From Deinococcus arcticus (lineage in GTDB: Bacteria; Deinococcota; Deinococci; Deinococcales; Deinococcaceae), in assembly GCF_003028415.1 (NCBI RefSeq), contig NZ_PYSV01000005.1, positions 180,165 to 244,164 on the forward strand: a DNA stretch of 64,000 bases, read 5' to 3'. The notes under the pieces were generated by a model. It made no database searches. It had not been told where the DNA came from and saw nothing but the letters and a program-made list of their open reading frames with translations. This document shows, in pieces, positions 25,532 to 34,579 of the stretch (its first letter is position 1; each line of letters opens with the position of its first letter). Position numbers and translations under genes: made by a program.

Positions 25532-26773
25532 ATGAACGAACTTCTGATTTCCATGATTCGCCTTCGGCCCGAAGGCTGGTTGACTGTCGTCCTGGTCATG
25601 CTGCCCCTGTTGGTGTATTTCGTGCTGGCCCTGGCCCGGGCAGCCGCCACACAACGCCGCGAGCGGCAGCGGTTGCGGCTGGTCCGGCAGGCCATCAGCG
25701 CGGCGCTCGACACGGACGATCCACCTGAGTCGGATGAGGTTGCAGAAGACGCGCTGGGAACCGTGCGTGACTTCCCGGCGTCCAGCGCTGTGAGGCAGGC
25801 CGTTGTGGCCGTGGCGCGCTCCCGCACCCTGGCCACACCTGACCTGCAGGCCGCCACTGTGGCCGTGACGGCCGCCAGTGAAGGCGAACTGGCCAGTGTC
25901 CGCAACGTGCCGAACCTCTTGATGTTGACCGGGCTCCTGGGTACCGTGATGGGGCTGGCGGGCTCGCTTGGCACCCTCGTTAAACCTATCCGCAACGCAG
26001 CAAAAGCCACTGAACCTGGGCAACTGGCCGGCGCACTTGCGGACACCATGGGCGTGATGCAAGGTGCGTTCGGGGCAAGCCTGTGGGGCATTCTGCTGAG
26101 CCTGCTGGCCGGCATTGCCTACGCGCTGGCGGCCCGCAAGCAAGAAGCGTTTCAGGACGAACTGTCGTCCTTTGTGCACGCCGAACTTGTGCCGGCCACA
26201 TTTCCCAGAACCATCACGTCACAAATGGAACGCATGGGACGGTACCTGCGGGATGCAGGCAACAGTTTTCAGGACATTCATAAGCGCCTACAGGAGGTGG
26301 CGGGTCAGCTGGAGACGGTGCTCGGTCAGGCCGGCACAACCCTGGGGCAAAGCCTTGAGCAGCTGTCGAGCACCAGTACGCAGATTGAGAAGGTGTTCGG
26401 CAGTATGGACGAGTCCGTCCAGCAACTGACTGCGGGCTTAAACCAGGGGGTCAGTGACCTCGTTCAGGCGCAGGAAAGTGCCGCAACCTCCCTGCGGGCC
26501 AGCAGCCGAGAGATGGAAGCCCACCTGACAGCACAGGCCACCAGCATCAGCCGCCTGCAGGACACGGTGACCTCACAGACCAGCACCCTACTTGAACGGG
26601 TCGGCACGGTCGGCGACGCGCTTGGGCGAGCCAGTGGGAAGTTCGAGCAGGCGGGCGAGGTGTTTCAGACTGAGCAGAGCAACTACGCTGCCCGGCTGGA
26701 CCGGAATTTTGAGCAGCTCACCAAGGCATTGACCCAAAGGAAGCTCGACCCGGCTGGAGTCAGTGGTGACTGA
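25532..26773 (+). CDS. MotA/TolQ/ZorA-like channel protein with long coiled-coil tail
   Basis: This 413-aa protein starts at the ATG two bases after the tubulin-like stop. TM1 is LTVVLVMLPLLVYFVLALA (about 18-36). The MotA/ExbB core is NLLMLTGLLGTVMGLAGSLG (about 127-146) and GAFGASLWGILLSLLAGIAY (about 182-201). The last 200 residues are a coiled coil rich in Gln, Ser and Thr (LEQLSSTSTQIEKVFGSMDE, SISRLQDTVTSQTSTLLERV). A long helical tail in a MotA-type subunit is the hallmark of ZorA of Zorya defence systems, where it projects into the cytoplasm. It pairs with the MotB-like gene that follows and likely forms a proton-driven rotary unit. Confidence 0.85.
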   Translation: MNELLISMIRLRPEGWLTVVLVMLPLLVYFVLALARAAATQRRERQRLRLVRQAISAALDTDDPPESDEVAEDALGTVRDFPASSAVRQAVVAVARSRTLATPDLQAATVAVTAASEGELASVRNVPNLLMLTGLLGTVMGLAGSLGTLVKPIRNAAKATEPGQLAGALADTMGVMQGAFGASLWGILLSLLAGIAYALAARKQEAFQDELSSFVHAELVPATFPRTITSQMERMGRYLRDAGNSFQDIHKRLQEVAGQLETVLGQAGTTLGQSLEQLSSTSTQIEKVFGSMDESVQQLTAGLNQGVSDLVQAQESAATSLRASSREMEAHLTAQATSISRLQDTVTSQTSTLLERVGTVGDALGRASGKFEQAGEVFQTEQSNYAARLDRNFEQLTKALTQRKLDPAGVSGD

Positions 26774-26809
26774 GCTGCGGCGGCTTGGGCGTTTGGCGAG
26801 CGGTGAACC

Positions 26810-27421
26810 ATGACCCGCTCACGCCTCCAGGCAGAGGCCAATCCTTACATTGCGTTCAGCGATTTGGCGCTTAACCTCGTGTTTGTTCTTATTTTTTTCG
26901 TGGGCGGCATTCTGGCCGTCGGTCAGGCCGGCTGGGAGCAGGTGCGGTACCGGAATGCGCAGGAAAGCGTTGTTCGGGCCGTGAAACAGGCGCCCCTGAC
27001 CGTCCGGCCAGTCCTGCTGTCTCCTGCGCAGCGCAACGACCCACCAGGCGCGCAACGCTGGGTATACCGGTCTCAAGGGATGTTCGTTGGCGACACGGCG
27101 ACATTGTCCCCGGCCGGTCAGGCAACGCTGATCAGTTTCGCGCGCGTGCTCAGGGCGCAGGGTAAGCACTGGAAACGCGTGCGTATTGAAGGGCATACAC
27201 AAACGTCAAAACCGAACGATCCTGAACGTTGGGATCTGTCCGCGGCGCGTGCGAGTGCCGTAGCGCAGGCGTTCTACCGACTTGGCGGTGTGCCGCCAAA
27301 TCGGCTCGCAGTGGCGGCTCGCGGTGGGCAGACGCCCTACGCAGGTCGGAAGTTTGAGCCACGAAACGAGCGCGTCGAGATTGTAGTTGAATACGCGCAG
27401 AAAAGCGTGCCCTCCCCATGA
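26810..27421 (+). CDS. MotB/ZorB-like protein with OmpA peptidoglycan-binding domain
   Basis: This 203-aa protein has one N-terminal TM helix (LALNLVFVLIFFVGGILAVG), preceded by the S17-D18 position where MotB and ZorB keep the proton-carrying Asp. After a linker the OmpA/MotB fold appears: VRIEGHTQTSKPND, WDLSAARASAVAQAFYRLGG, PPNRLAVAARGGQTPY and NERVEIVVEY. It should anchor the MotA-like ring to the cell wall. It ends with a four-base ATGA overlap with the repeat protein. ZorC and ZorD, the usual Zorya partners, are absent; the tubulin-like and solenoid genes take their place. Confidence 0.87.
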   Translation: MTRSRLQAEANPYIAFSDLALNLVFVLIFFVGGILAVGQAGWEQVRYRNAQESVVRAVKQAPLTVRPVLLSPAQRNDPPGAQRWVYRSQGMFVGDTATLSPAGQATLISFARVLRAQGKHWKRVRIEGHTQTSKPNDPERWDLSAARASAVAQAFYRLGGVPPNRLAVAARGGQTPYAGRKFEPRNERVEIVVEYAQKSVPSP

Positions 27422-29988
27422 ACCGCGCGGGCCTCCTTCTTGAAGCTCAGCAGCCTGAAACGTCTCCTGAGCGGCTCCTCTGGCTGGCCACGGAAAAGGA
27501 CCGCGAGGTGCGGCGCCTGGCACGCGCCAATCCCCGCTTTCCCGCGGCTCACCGGGCAGCGCTGGACCTCGCGGATTCGGTGCCGGGCCTCCTGGATCCC
27601 CTCCAGCTCAACCTCCTGGCGCGCCTTGGCCCGTGGGCGGCGCGGATTGCCGCTCGGCATGACCAGACCACGGACGATACCCTCGTTGAGCTTGTGCTGG
27701 CTGGGTACGCTCAGCAAGTCTTACTGTTCCAACCGAAACGCAGAACGCCGTGGCTGCTGGAGCAGGCCCGGCATCGCCCTGCACTGCTGACATTCCTGTG
27801 CGAAGGGCGACGCGTGCCGTGGCCTCTGCGCCACGCCGCCCAGCGACTGCGCCAAAGTGGCGTGTCAGGGGCGCACGCCGCACCGGCGCCGTCCGGTGAG
27901 GAACAGGACCCTGTGGCGCGCCTGCGCGCCACGCTGCTCGACCGCACCACAGGGCCTTTCCTCAGTGCCGAAGACATTGCGCTGATTCAGGGGAACCGCC
28001 GCCTTCAGAGCCTTGCCGCTCGGCATCCGTTTTTCCCGCTGGCGTTGTTACAGTGGCTTGACGGTCAGCAACCAGATGGGCAGGCCAGAGAAACCATTCT
28101 GCGTCAACTGGAGCATCTCGCACTCGCCTCGAAGCTGCTGACGGGCTACGCCGAACACGGGACATGGGAGGAGCGGGCCGCTGTGGCCCGCAATCCTCAT
28201 CTGCCTGGAGACAGCCTTGACCGGCTGACCAGAGATGAAGACTGGTGGGTCAGGGCGGCGTCCGCAGAAAATCCTAATGCCACGCCCGAGGCGCTCGAAC
28301 GGCTGGCCGGTGATCCTGAGCATGTCACGGTCCGTGAATGTGTCGCGGCCCACCCGCACACCCCAGGACCAGTTTTAGTCGTGCTCGCTCAGGATGGCGA
28401 GCCAACTGTGCGCGCTGCTGTGGCCCGCAACCCCAGTACACCGCCAGAAGCACTCGACCGCTTGTCTTGCGACACGAAGTTTGGTACTCGGGAAGCTGTC
28501 GCGGCTCACGCTCTGACCAGCCCCGACACCCTTCAGGTTCTCGCGCAGGATGCAAACGAGCGGGTGCGTCTGGTGGCGAGGACGCGTTCGGGTGCGTTGA
28601 ATGAGGCCCAGGTTCAAGCTGCGCTCGCCACCCGCCGGCGGAACGTCAAGTTGGCCCTGGGTCTCACGCCGGCCCCACCACCGAGTCTCCTGGTCACGCT
28701 GGCCCATGACCGTCATCCCCGCGTCCGCGCCCAAACAGCCTGGAATCCGCATCTTCCTACAGAGCTTCTCAAGACTTTGACAGCTGACCCTGAGCTTGAG
28801 GTCCGGCGGGTGGCAAGTGCATTAAATCCAGACACACCTGCAGATCAACTGGCGTTCTTGCCGCGGTATGACGCCCGTGTCCGGCAGGCCCTCAGCCGCA
28901 ATCTGAGTGCACCGGCCCCTGTTCTGGAGGAACTCAGTGACGACGCGCTGCTGGACGTACGCCTGGGCGTCGTGCTTAATGTCAGCGCGCCAGGGGGCGC
29001 GCTGGAGCGCCGCCTGCCGGAACAGCCGTTGCGCCCAGATATCCGTAGGCACCCCCGGTACGCCGGCCGGGTGCAGCGCAAACTCCATGAGTTGGAGCTG
29101 CACGAGGCCGAGCAGCCCGATGCGTCGCCAGACAGCCTGCAGGCCCTGAGTCAGAGTGACGCCGTGAAAGTTCGCAGGGCTGTGGCCATTCACGCGCACT
29201 CAAGCACAGAAACCCTGCTCGGCCTCGCCGCTGATGACAACGAGAAGATCCGCTTGGCCGTCGTATCCCGAGAGGCGGAGTTGGCGGTTTCTGTTCAGCA
29301 GCTGCTGGCCGCCGACCGAAGCGAAGATGTCCGCCTCCGTCTTGTGAGGCGCCTGGACCTTCACCTGGACGTGTTGCTGATGATTGCCCGGAACATTGAC
29401 GAAGGTGAGACCGTACTCACTGAGGTGGCCCAGCATCCGGCGGTGACGCCGGATGCCCTTGGCATGCTCGCGGTTCACCGGTTCTGGCGGGTCCGGCAGA
29501 TCGTCGCCCGGCACCCTGCCACGCCACTGCCAACCCTGCTGGCACTCGCGCAGGATCCTCAAGAGGAAGTGTTGAAGGGAATTCTGCGCAATCCCATGTG
29601 TACACCTGCCGTCATGCACCGCATGGTTCACCAACCGAAGATGAGGCTGGAGCTTGCCCATCATAGCCTGGCCGATCACACGGTTCTGGAAGCCCTGGCG
29701 TTTGATGGCCAGTATGAACGGTTCCTGCGCGTGCACAGTTGGACCAAGCGCTTGCCGCCCAGGATCAGCAGCGCGCCCCTTCTTGATCGCTGGCGGGCTT
29801 GGAGCCGCCAGCAGGCCAGCCGGCGCGCTGCCAAGGACCTCCATGTGCTGATCGCCGTGATTGAGCATCCAGCCGCAAGTCCGAAAGCGGTGCAGTTCGC
29901 ACGTCGGCTGGACCATGTTGAGATTCACGCGGCCGTTGAACGCCGCCAGCTAACCCTGCAAGCGGGCCGTGAGGAACCCCATGACTGA
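27418..29988 (+). CDS. Leucine-rich-variant/HEAT-like solenoid protein
   Basis: This 856-aa soluble protein is built from roughly 24-residue repeats with the pattern 'vR.avA.NP.tP.e.L..La.D'. Examples are RAAVARNPHLPGDSLDRL, RAASAENPNATPEALERL and RAAVARNPSTPPEALDRL (about 255-345), continuing in weaker form to about 760. This is the variant leucine-rich-repeat/HEAT type of alpha-solenoid, which serves as a protein-binding scaffold. It has no TM segment or catalytic motif. It overlaps the MotB-like gene by ATGA and the next gene by eight bases. It might link the tubulin-like polymer to the channel tail or recognise a foreign protein; both are inference. Confidence 0.85.
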   Translation: MNRAGLLLEAQQPETSPERLLWLATEKDREVRRLARANPRFPAAHRAALDLADSVPGLLDPLQLNLLARLGPWAARIAARHDQTTDDTLVELVLAGYAQQVLLFQPKRRTPWLLEQARHRPALLTFLCEGRRVPWPLRHAAQRLRQSGVSGAHAAPAPSGEEQDPVARLRATLLDRTTGPFLSAEDIALIQGNRRLQSLAARHPFFPLALLQWLDGQQPDGQARETILRQLEHLALASKLLTGYAEHGTWEERAAVARNPHLPGDSLDRLTRDEDWWVRAASAENPNATPEALERLAGDPEHVTVRECVAAHPHTPGPVLVVLAQDGEPTVRAAVARNPSTPPEALDRLSCDTKFGTREAVAAHALTSPDTLQVLAQDANERVRLVARTRSGALNEAQVQAALATRRRNVKLALGLTPAPPPSLLVTLAHDRHPRVRAQTAWNPHLPTELLKTLTADPELEVRRVASALNPDTPADQLAFLPRYDARVRQALSRNLSAPAPVLEELSDDALLDVRLGVVLNVSAPGGALERRLPEQPLRPDIRRHPRYAGRVQRKLHELELHEAEQPDASPDSLQALSQSDAVKVRRAVAIHAHSSTETLLGLAADDNEKIRLAVVSREAELAVSVQQLLAADRSEDVRLRLVRRLDLHLDVLLMIARNIDEGETVLTEVAQHPAVTPDALGMLAVHRFWRVRQIVARHPATPLPTLLALAQDPQEEVLKGILRNPMCTPAVMHRMVHQPKMRLELAHHSLADHTVLEALAFDGQYERFLRVHSWTKRLPPRISSAPLLDRWRAWSRQQASRRAAKDLHVLIAVIEHPAASPKAVQFARRLDHVEIHAAVERRQLTLQAGREEPHD

Positions 29989-32587
29989 GATTTATCCCGA
30001 AGGCACACGTCTGGCTGACAAGTACACCATTCGAGAGGTCGTCTGGCAGGGTCCACACGAAGTGCTGTACCGGGCGCAGACGGATTGGGGGCAGCCGGCG
30101 CTGATCTCCACCTTCGTGATCCCGAACGCCGACGCGCCCTCTGGGCAGCGGCTCAAACAGGCATTTATCCGAAACGCACGGTTGCTGGCGCAAGTTCAGC
30201 ACCGGCATGTGGTTCGCGTTTTGGATCTGATAAACGAACCGCATGGCCCCGCGGTCGTGTTTGAAGATCGGCTTCAGACCACCCTACGCAGCACACTGGG
30301 CGTCCCACTTCGGCCGGAGGCTGTTGGCCCCATCACGCGAACCCTGTTTGAAGCGCTGGCGGCTGCGCACAGCCAGGCGCTGCTTCACGCCCGGATTTCA
30401 CCTGACACGGTCTGGCTTGACGCGCAGGGTGAGCCAGTGCTGGGGCATTTTGGCCTGGTCACCATCGCCCTACAAGAAGGCCGCCAGGCTGTTGCCTCTG
30501 ATCCACGTTACGCCGCGCCTGAACGGCTGGCGGGTGGACAGCTAACGCCCCAGACGGATATCTATGCCCTTGGTGCCACCCTCCTCGAAGTGGCCACTGG
30601 AATGACCCTTCCCCCCGCCAGTGCCCGGCAGCAGGGTGTGCCCCTACCGGTGTTGCCGGCCCATGTGCCTGGACCAGTTGCTCAAGCGCTCCAGGAAGCC
30701 CTTGTGCTGGAAGCGTCCTCCCGGGCTGTCAGTGCCAGCGAGGTACTGGAGCATCTCGACCGTCAAGTTCAAAGTGCTCAAGTTGCAGAGGAGGATACGG
30801 TTCCGGTGCAGCCCGAGCCACCGGTCGAGACCAGGCCCCATGCACCTCCCACCGGGCGGAGTCTGCCTGCCCAAACCCCACGCAAAACGATTCCCCCAGG
30901 TCTGGTGTGGGGCGTCCTGACCGGGTTGCTGCTCGTTGGTGGGACGGCCGCCGTCCTGTCCCGCACCGCGTCAGGCTTCAGGAGTACAACAGGTCCGGCA
31001 ACTGTTACCAGCGCCGCAGAGCCGGCCATGGTCGCCGACCCAGCAGCCCTTTCGTCTGCGCCGGCAATGCCGGCCGAAGCGGCCGATCAGGTGCTCCGTA
31101 CGGAAGTGGTGAATACCACCACACTCAACCTCCGTGCGGAAGGAAACAACACCGCTGCAGTGCTGGCCACCCTCAACCGCGGAGCTTCTGTCGAGGTGTA
31201 TGAAGTCCAAGGGGAGTGGCTCCGTGTTCAGACGTCGACAGGAACACGCGGCTGGGTGAACGGCACCCTTACCCTGCCACTGATCAGTGCAGAGGACACC
31301 GCCGTGGTTGTCAACGCGATGCAGCGGGGCGGCACGGTGGAGCTGGCCCGGGGCGCGTATCGCCTTGAAGCGCCGTTGCTGCTGAACCGGTCAGTGACTG
31401 TGACGGGCGCCGGTGCAAAGGCCTCTGTCCTGTTCAGCAGCGCGCCTGAAGACACAGTCATTCTGCAGCAGGCCGACGTGACCCTGATGGCGCTGGGGGT
31501 CACGCATATTGGTGGCACACCCGCCAGAACCCTCCTTCAGGACGGCGGCACCCTCACCCTGCAGAGCGTGCTGCTCAGCGGCGCGGTTCGCGACAGTGAC
31601 GCTGCCGAATACGGTAGTGGGCTATGGGTCAAAGGCGGCGGTGAGGCCGAGATTGACCGCGCGACCTTTACCGACAATGCCTTCGGGCTGTATGTCACCG
31701 ACACCAGCACGGTGCAGGTACATGCGTCGAGTTTCACCGCCAACCGCGAAGGAGGTCTACTCTTCAAGGATGACAGCAGCGGTGAAGTGACCACCAGCGC
31801 CATTGAGGGGAATCTGGCGCACGGCGTCCATGTGTTCGGGGCGGCGTCACCGTCGTTTACGGAAAATCAGATCCGTCGTAACCGTGGACGGGGCATGACC
31901 GTGTATGGCGAGGGTACGCCCACTGTTACGCGAAATACGTTCGAGGAAAATGGCCTGCAGGGAATCGGCGTGCAGGACACAGCCGAGCCTATCATGATCA
32001 AAAACACCATCCAGGGCAACAAGGAGAGTGGCATCACCTACTTCGACAACTCAGGCGGCGTGGCGCAGAACAACACGATTCAGGCCAACCTGACAGCCGG
32101 CGTCCGAGTAACCCAGTATGCGGCGCCCACCCTGGACGGCAACACCATCACCCGCAATAAGGAAAACGGCATTGGTTACTCCGATTTCGCTTCTGGCGAC
32201 GCGACTGGAAATACCATCACCAATAATGAAAAACCGGGGATCTCTGCATGGGGCGATGCATTGCCTCTCCTCCAGAACAACGTGGTGGCGGATAACCGGC
32301 AAAGCGGCATTATCATGGCCGAACGCAGTACCGGGCGAGTGGTCGGCAATGAAATCACCGGTAACCTGCTTTACGGGTTAATCGTGACTGGCCAGGCTGC
32401 CCCTGAGGTGGTGCAAAACACTGTTACAGGCAACCGGAAAGGCGGCATTTTCTACAAACAGCAAGCGGCAGGTTCTGGCTACGGCAACAGCTGCTATGAC
32501 AACGGTGGCGGTGATCTGCTCGCAGAGCTTGATCAGGACAATGAGGGCCCTGAATTCAGTCAGGACGGCTGCAGCGTGTCTTATTGA
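29981..32587 (+). CDS. Membrane pseudokinase with SH3 and beta-helix domains
   Basis: The ATG at 29981 overlaps the previous stop. The 868-aa product has four parts. (1) Residues about 1-270 follow the Ser/Thr kinase fold (AREST replaced by ARISPDTVWL, then LGHFGLV, YAAPERL, TDIYALGATLLEVATG), but the VAIK Lys, HRD Asp and DFG Asp are replaced, so it is a pseudokinase. (2) A TM helix near 310 (VWGVLTGLLLVGGTAAVLS). (3) A bacterial SH3 domain (TTLNLRAEGNNTAAVLATL, GEWLRVQTSTGTRGWV). (4) From about 435 to the end a right-handed parallel beta-helix with NosD-like turns (GNTITRNKENGIGY, NNVVADNRQSGIIM). The last two should face outside. It is likely the sensor or docking protein of the operon. 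Confidence 0.85.
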   Translation: MTEIYPEGTRLADKYTIREVVWQGPHEVLYRAQTDWGQPALISTFVIPNADAPSGQRLKQAFIRNARLLAQVQHRHVVRVLDLINEPHGPAVVFEDRLQTTLRSTLGVPLRPEAVGPITRTLFEALAAAHSQALLHARISPDTVWLDAQGEPVLGHFGLVTIALQEGRQAVASDPRYAAPERLAGGQLTPQTDIYALGATLLEVATGMTLPPASARQQGVPLPVLPAHVPGPVAQALQEALVLEASSRAVSASEVLEHLDRQVQSAQVAEEDTVPVQPEPPVETRPHAPPTGRSLPAQTPRKTIPPGLVWGVLTGLLLVGGTAAVLSRTASGFRSTTGPATVTSAAEPAMVADPAALSSAPAMPAEAADQVLRTEVVNTTTLNLRAEGNNTAAVLATLNRGASVEVYEVQGEWLRVQTSTGTRGWVNGTLTLPLISAEDTAVVVNAMQRGGTVELARGAYRLEAPLLLNRSVTVTGAGAKASVLFSSAPEDTVILQQADVTLMALGVTHIGGTPARTLLQDGGTLTLQSVLLSGAVRDSDAAEYGSGLWVKGGGEAEIDRATFTDNAFGLYVTDTSTVQVHASSFTANREGGLLFKDDSSGEVTTSAIEGNLAHGVHVFGAASPSFTENQIRRNRGRGMTVYGEGTPTVTRNTFEENGLQGIGVQDTAEPIMIKNTIQGNKESGITYFDNSGGVAQNNTIQANLTAGVRVTQYAAPTLDGNTITRNKENGIGYSDFASGDATGNTITNNEKPGISAWGDALPLLQNNVVADNRQSGIIMAERSTGRVVGNEITGNLLYGLIVTGQAAPEVVQNTVTGNRKGGIFYKQQAAGSGYGNSCYDNGGGDLLAELDQDNEGPEFSQDGCSVSY

Positions 32588-32814
32588 TTGGCGGATGGTC
32601 TATGGTGACGCCGGTGCCCGGTGAAGGGCGCAAGCTGGGGCGTGAATGGATTCGGCCTCCGCTACAGATCTGGGCGAGTGGCGGCCTGAACGAACCACGT
32701 TAAAGATGCCCTGATGGAGCTGTCAGGAGCGCTGGGGCGCACAGCTGTTGGCCGTGCGCCGGTTCGTTGCGCAGGCGCGTCCGGCTTGTCTCTGTGGCAA
32801 CCATTGGTCCTCCA
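32588..32814. other. Gap between the tubulin-like operon and the iterons
   Basis: No gene, terminator with a T-tract or repeat was recognised. A degenerate GTGGCAACCATTGGT (about 32794) may be a decayed iteron. Confidence 0.35.
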
Positions 32815-33095
32815 GTGACACACCCGTTGCAAAGCGGTTCAGGTGGGTGACACACCCGTTGTTTGCAGGGCTCATCTCGGTGACACACCCGTTGTTTTCT
32901 ATGGGCGTCGCCAGTGACATACCCGTTGGAGATGGCCTCCTTGTGAGTGACATACCTATGGTTTGAGCCGTGACACACCTGTTGGCACCCCAATGATCCA
33001 CCCGTTGCATTCAACAGCTCCCGAGTGACACACCCGTTGTATTCGTTCGTCAGCACGGTGACATACTGGTTGCTTCCTCGGTGACACACCCGTTG
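32815..33095 (+). repeat. Iteron array of a plasmid replication origin
   Basis: Ten direct copies of a 15-bp unit, consensus GTGACACACCCGTTG, start at 32815, 32847, 32880, 32914, 32947, 32970, 32993, 33025, 33058 and 33081. The first three and the copies at 33025 and 33081 match exactly; those at 32947 and 32993 are degenerate. Start-to-start distances are 32-34 or 23 bases, about three or two helical turns, so all sites face one side of the helix. An AT-rich tract (33160-33200) follows. The array lies directly upstream of repA, as in iteron plasmids, where RepA binds the units to open the origin and to control copy number. Confidence 0.93.
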
Positions 33096-33144
33096 GCATC
33101 ACGAGGATTTCACCGTCCTGGGAGAGAATTTTCCATTCGCACTG

Positions 33145-34173
33145 ATGATGTCATCACTTCATTTCTTTTTCTTCTTTTTCAATCAGTCCGGTAAAATCAT
33201 CATCAAGCCCTTGAAGATCCTGCCGCGCCACCACGATGACCTGAATCTCTCACGCCTCAACCTGATCGTGGCTCTCGACCAGGTGGAAATGCAGGAGTGG
33301 AGCGTGACCTCCGAATTCCGGGGACGAATCGTCCGCATCAGCTGCGAGTCGGGTGTGAAACACGCGGTTCCGCACGGCCTGGACAGTGACGTGAGCGCGG
33401 CGCTGATCAATCTCTACATTGAAGAAGGCATGCCTGAAGACGGCCGCCTGACGGTAGCGGCCACCGCCCTGTTGCAGCTGTGTGGCTGGCACAAGTCCGG
33501 CAAGTACCTGGGATTGCTCCGAGGATGTCTGGAACGCCTTCACCAGGCGAGCTACACGGTGTCCGGCGGCTGGCGTGATCACCCGAACCGCCGCTGGACG
33601 CACGCCAAGTTTCACTTTATCGAGTCCCTGAATTTCACCACCCTCGATGGTGTGGGGCGGTTTGACGAGCGGTCGATGATTGTTCTGCGCCTGGCCGATG
33701 ACGTGGTGTCGAGCATCCGCAGTGGGTACGTCAAACCGCTTGACTCGGAATTCATGTCCACCCTTTCGCGGCCGCGGACGCGGGTACTCTACCGCGTGCT
33801 GGACGCCGCCCGGATTGATCCCGAAGATCCAGAGCGGCAGGTCGACACGCTGACTTTCCCTGTGCTCGTCTGGGGCGACCAGTGCAAGATCCCCAGTGAC
33901 GCGCAGGCGTGGCGGGTCATCCGTGCGCTCAGTGCCCCGCACGAGGAACTGATCAAGCGGGGGTACCTTGCCGATGTGGTGCTGTCGGGGCGGGGCAAGG
34001 ACCAGACCGTGCGGTATGAATTCGCGCGTGACTTCACCCGCGTCGACCCGGCCCTGATGCGCAAGTTCCGGGAGTACGGTGTGGCCGACGGCATGGTGCG
34101 TAAACTCGTCAGGGACCACGGCGAGCCGTTCCTGGCGGAAACGGTGGCCCGCTTTGCAGCTCTGATCGCCTAA
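33145..34173 (+). CDS. repA: Plasmid replication initiator protein RepA
   Basis: This 342-aa protein matches the replication initiator A family found on Deinococcus plasmids. A first strand region (LNLSRLNLIVALDQVEMQEW, then SEFRGRIVRISCESG) leads to the conserved VPHGLDSDVSAALINLYIEEG at about 75-95. Two winged-helix-like segments follow (TALLQLCGWHKSGKYLGLLR, and RTRVLYRVLDAARIDPED), then a C-terminal region ending VRKLVRDHGEPFLAETVARF. It binds the ten iterons upstream and starts replication. Two ATGs (33145, 33148) are possible; the first ~25 residues contain a run of six Phe and are unusual, so translation could begin later. No parA/parB lies next to it in this window. Confidence 0.88.
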   Translation: MMSSLHFFFFFFNQSGKIIIKPLKILPRHHDDLNLSRLNLIVALDQVEMQEWSVTSEFRGRIVRISCESGVKHAVPHGLDSDVSAALINLYIEEGMPEDGRLTVAATALLQLCGWHKSGKYLGLLRGCLERLHQASYTVSGGWRDHPNRRWTHAKFHFIESLNFTTLDGVGRFDERSMIVLRLADDVVSSIRSGYVKPLDSEFMSTLSRPRTRVLYRVLDAARIDPEDPERQVDTLTFPVLVWGDQCKIPSDAQAWRVIRALSAPHEELIKRGYLADVVLSGRGKDQTVRYEFARDFTRVDPALMRKFREYGVADGMVRKLVRDHGEPFLAETVARFAALIA

Positions 34174-34185
34174 GGTGTACTGGTC

Positions 34186-34554
34186 GTGCGCAAAACCAGG
34201 GCGGCGGCCCTGATGCACCTGATTGCGCATCCGGATGATTATCTCTACCCGGCGTCACCGTCCAGACTCACGGTCAAGGCGCAGCGCCCAAGGTCAGAAC
34301 CGTTACAAGCAGAACCTTCGCTGGCAGACGACTTTGCCGGCCTCACGCCGGAACGCGCGGCGGAGCGGCTGATCCGGCGCCTTGATCTTCATTACCGCAA
34401 GCTGCTGAAGGCCTCGGATTACGATTCCCTGCGGTTCCAGGTGCAGAGTGGTCAGCAGTCCCCCGCGGAGCTCCTAAAGGCGGGTATTGCCGCCGCAGCG
34501 GCGGGGCGGCGAGAGCAGTTCGTGGCTGAATTGCGGCAAGGCGCTCCTGATTAA
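34186..34554 (+). CDS. Hypothetical protein downstream of repA
   Basis: This 122-aa protein starts at a GTG 12 bases past the repA stop. It is helical and basic: RAAALMHLIAHPDDYLYPAS, then ERAAERLIRRLDLHYRKLLK and AELLKAGIAAAAAGRREQF. The close spacing suggests co-transcription with repA, and a role in replication or copy control is possible. No family was recognised. Confidence 0.6.
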   Translation: MRKTRAAALMHLIAHPDDYLYPASPSRLTVKAQRPRSEPLQAEPSLADDFAGLTPERAAERLIRRLDLHYRKLLKASDYDSLRFQVQSGQQSPAELLKAGIAAAAAGRREQFVAELRQGAPD

Positions 34555-34579
34555 CAGCGGTGCTGCAGGGCAGGCTTGA

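Noticed and set aside
32815..33095. CRISPR array
   Set aside because: Repeats are only 15 bp, spacing is 8-19 bp and phased, spacers are not uniform, no cas genes are present, and repA follows: these are iterons.
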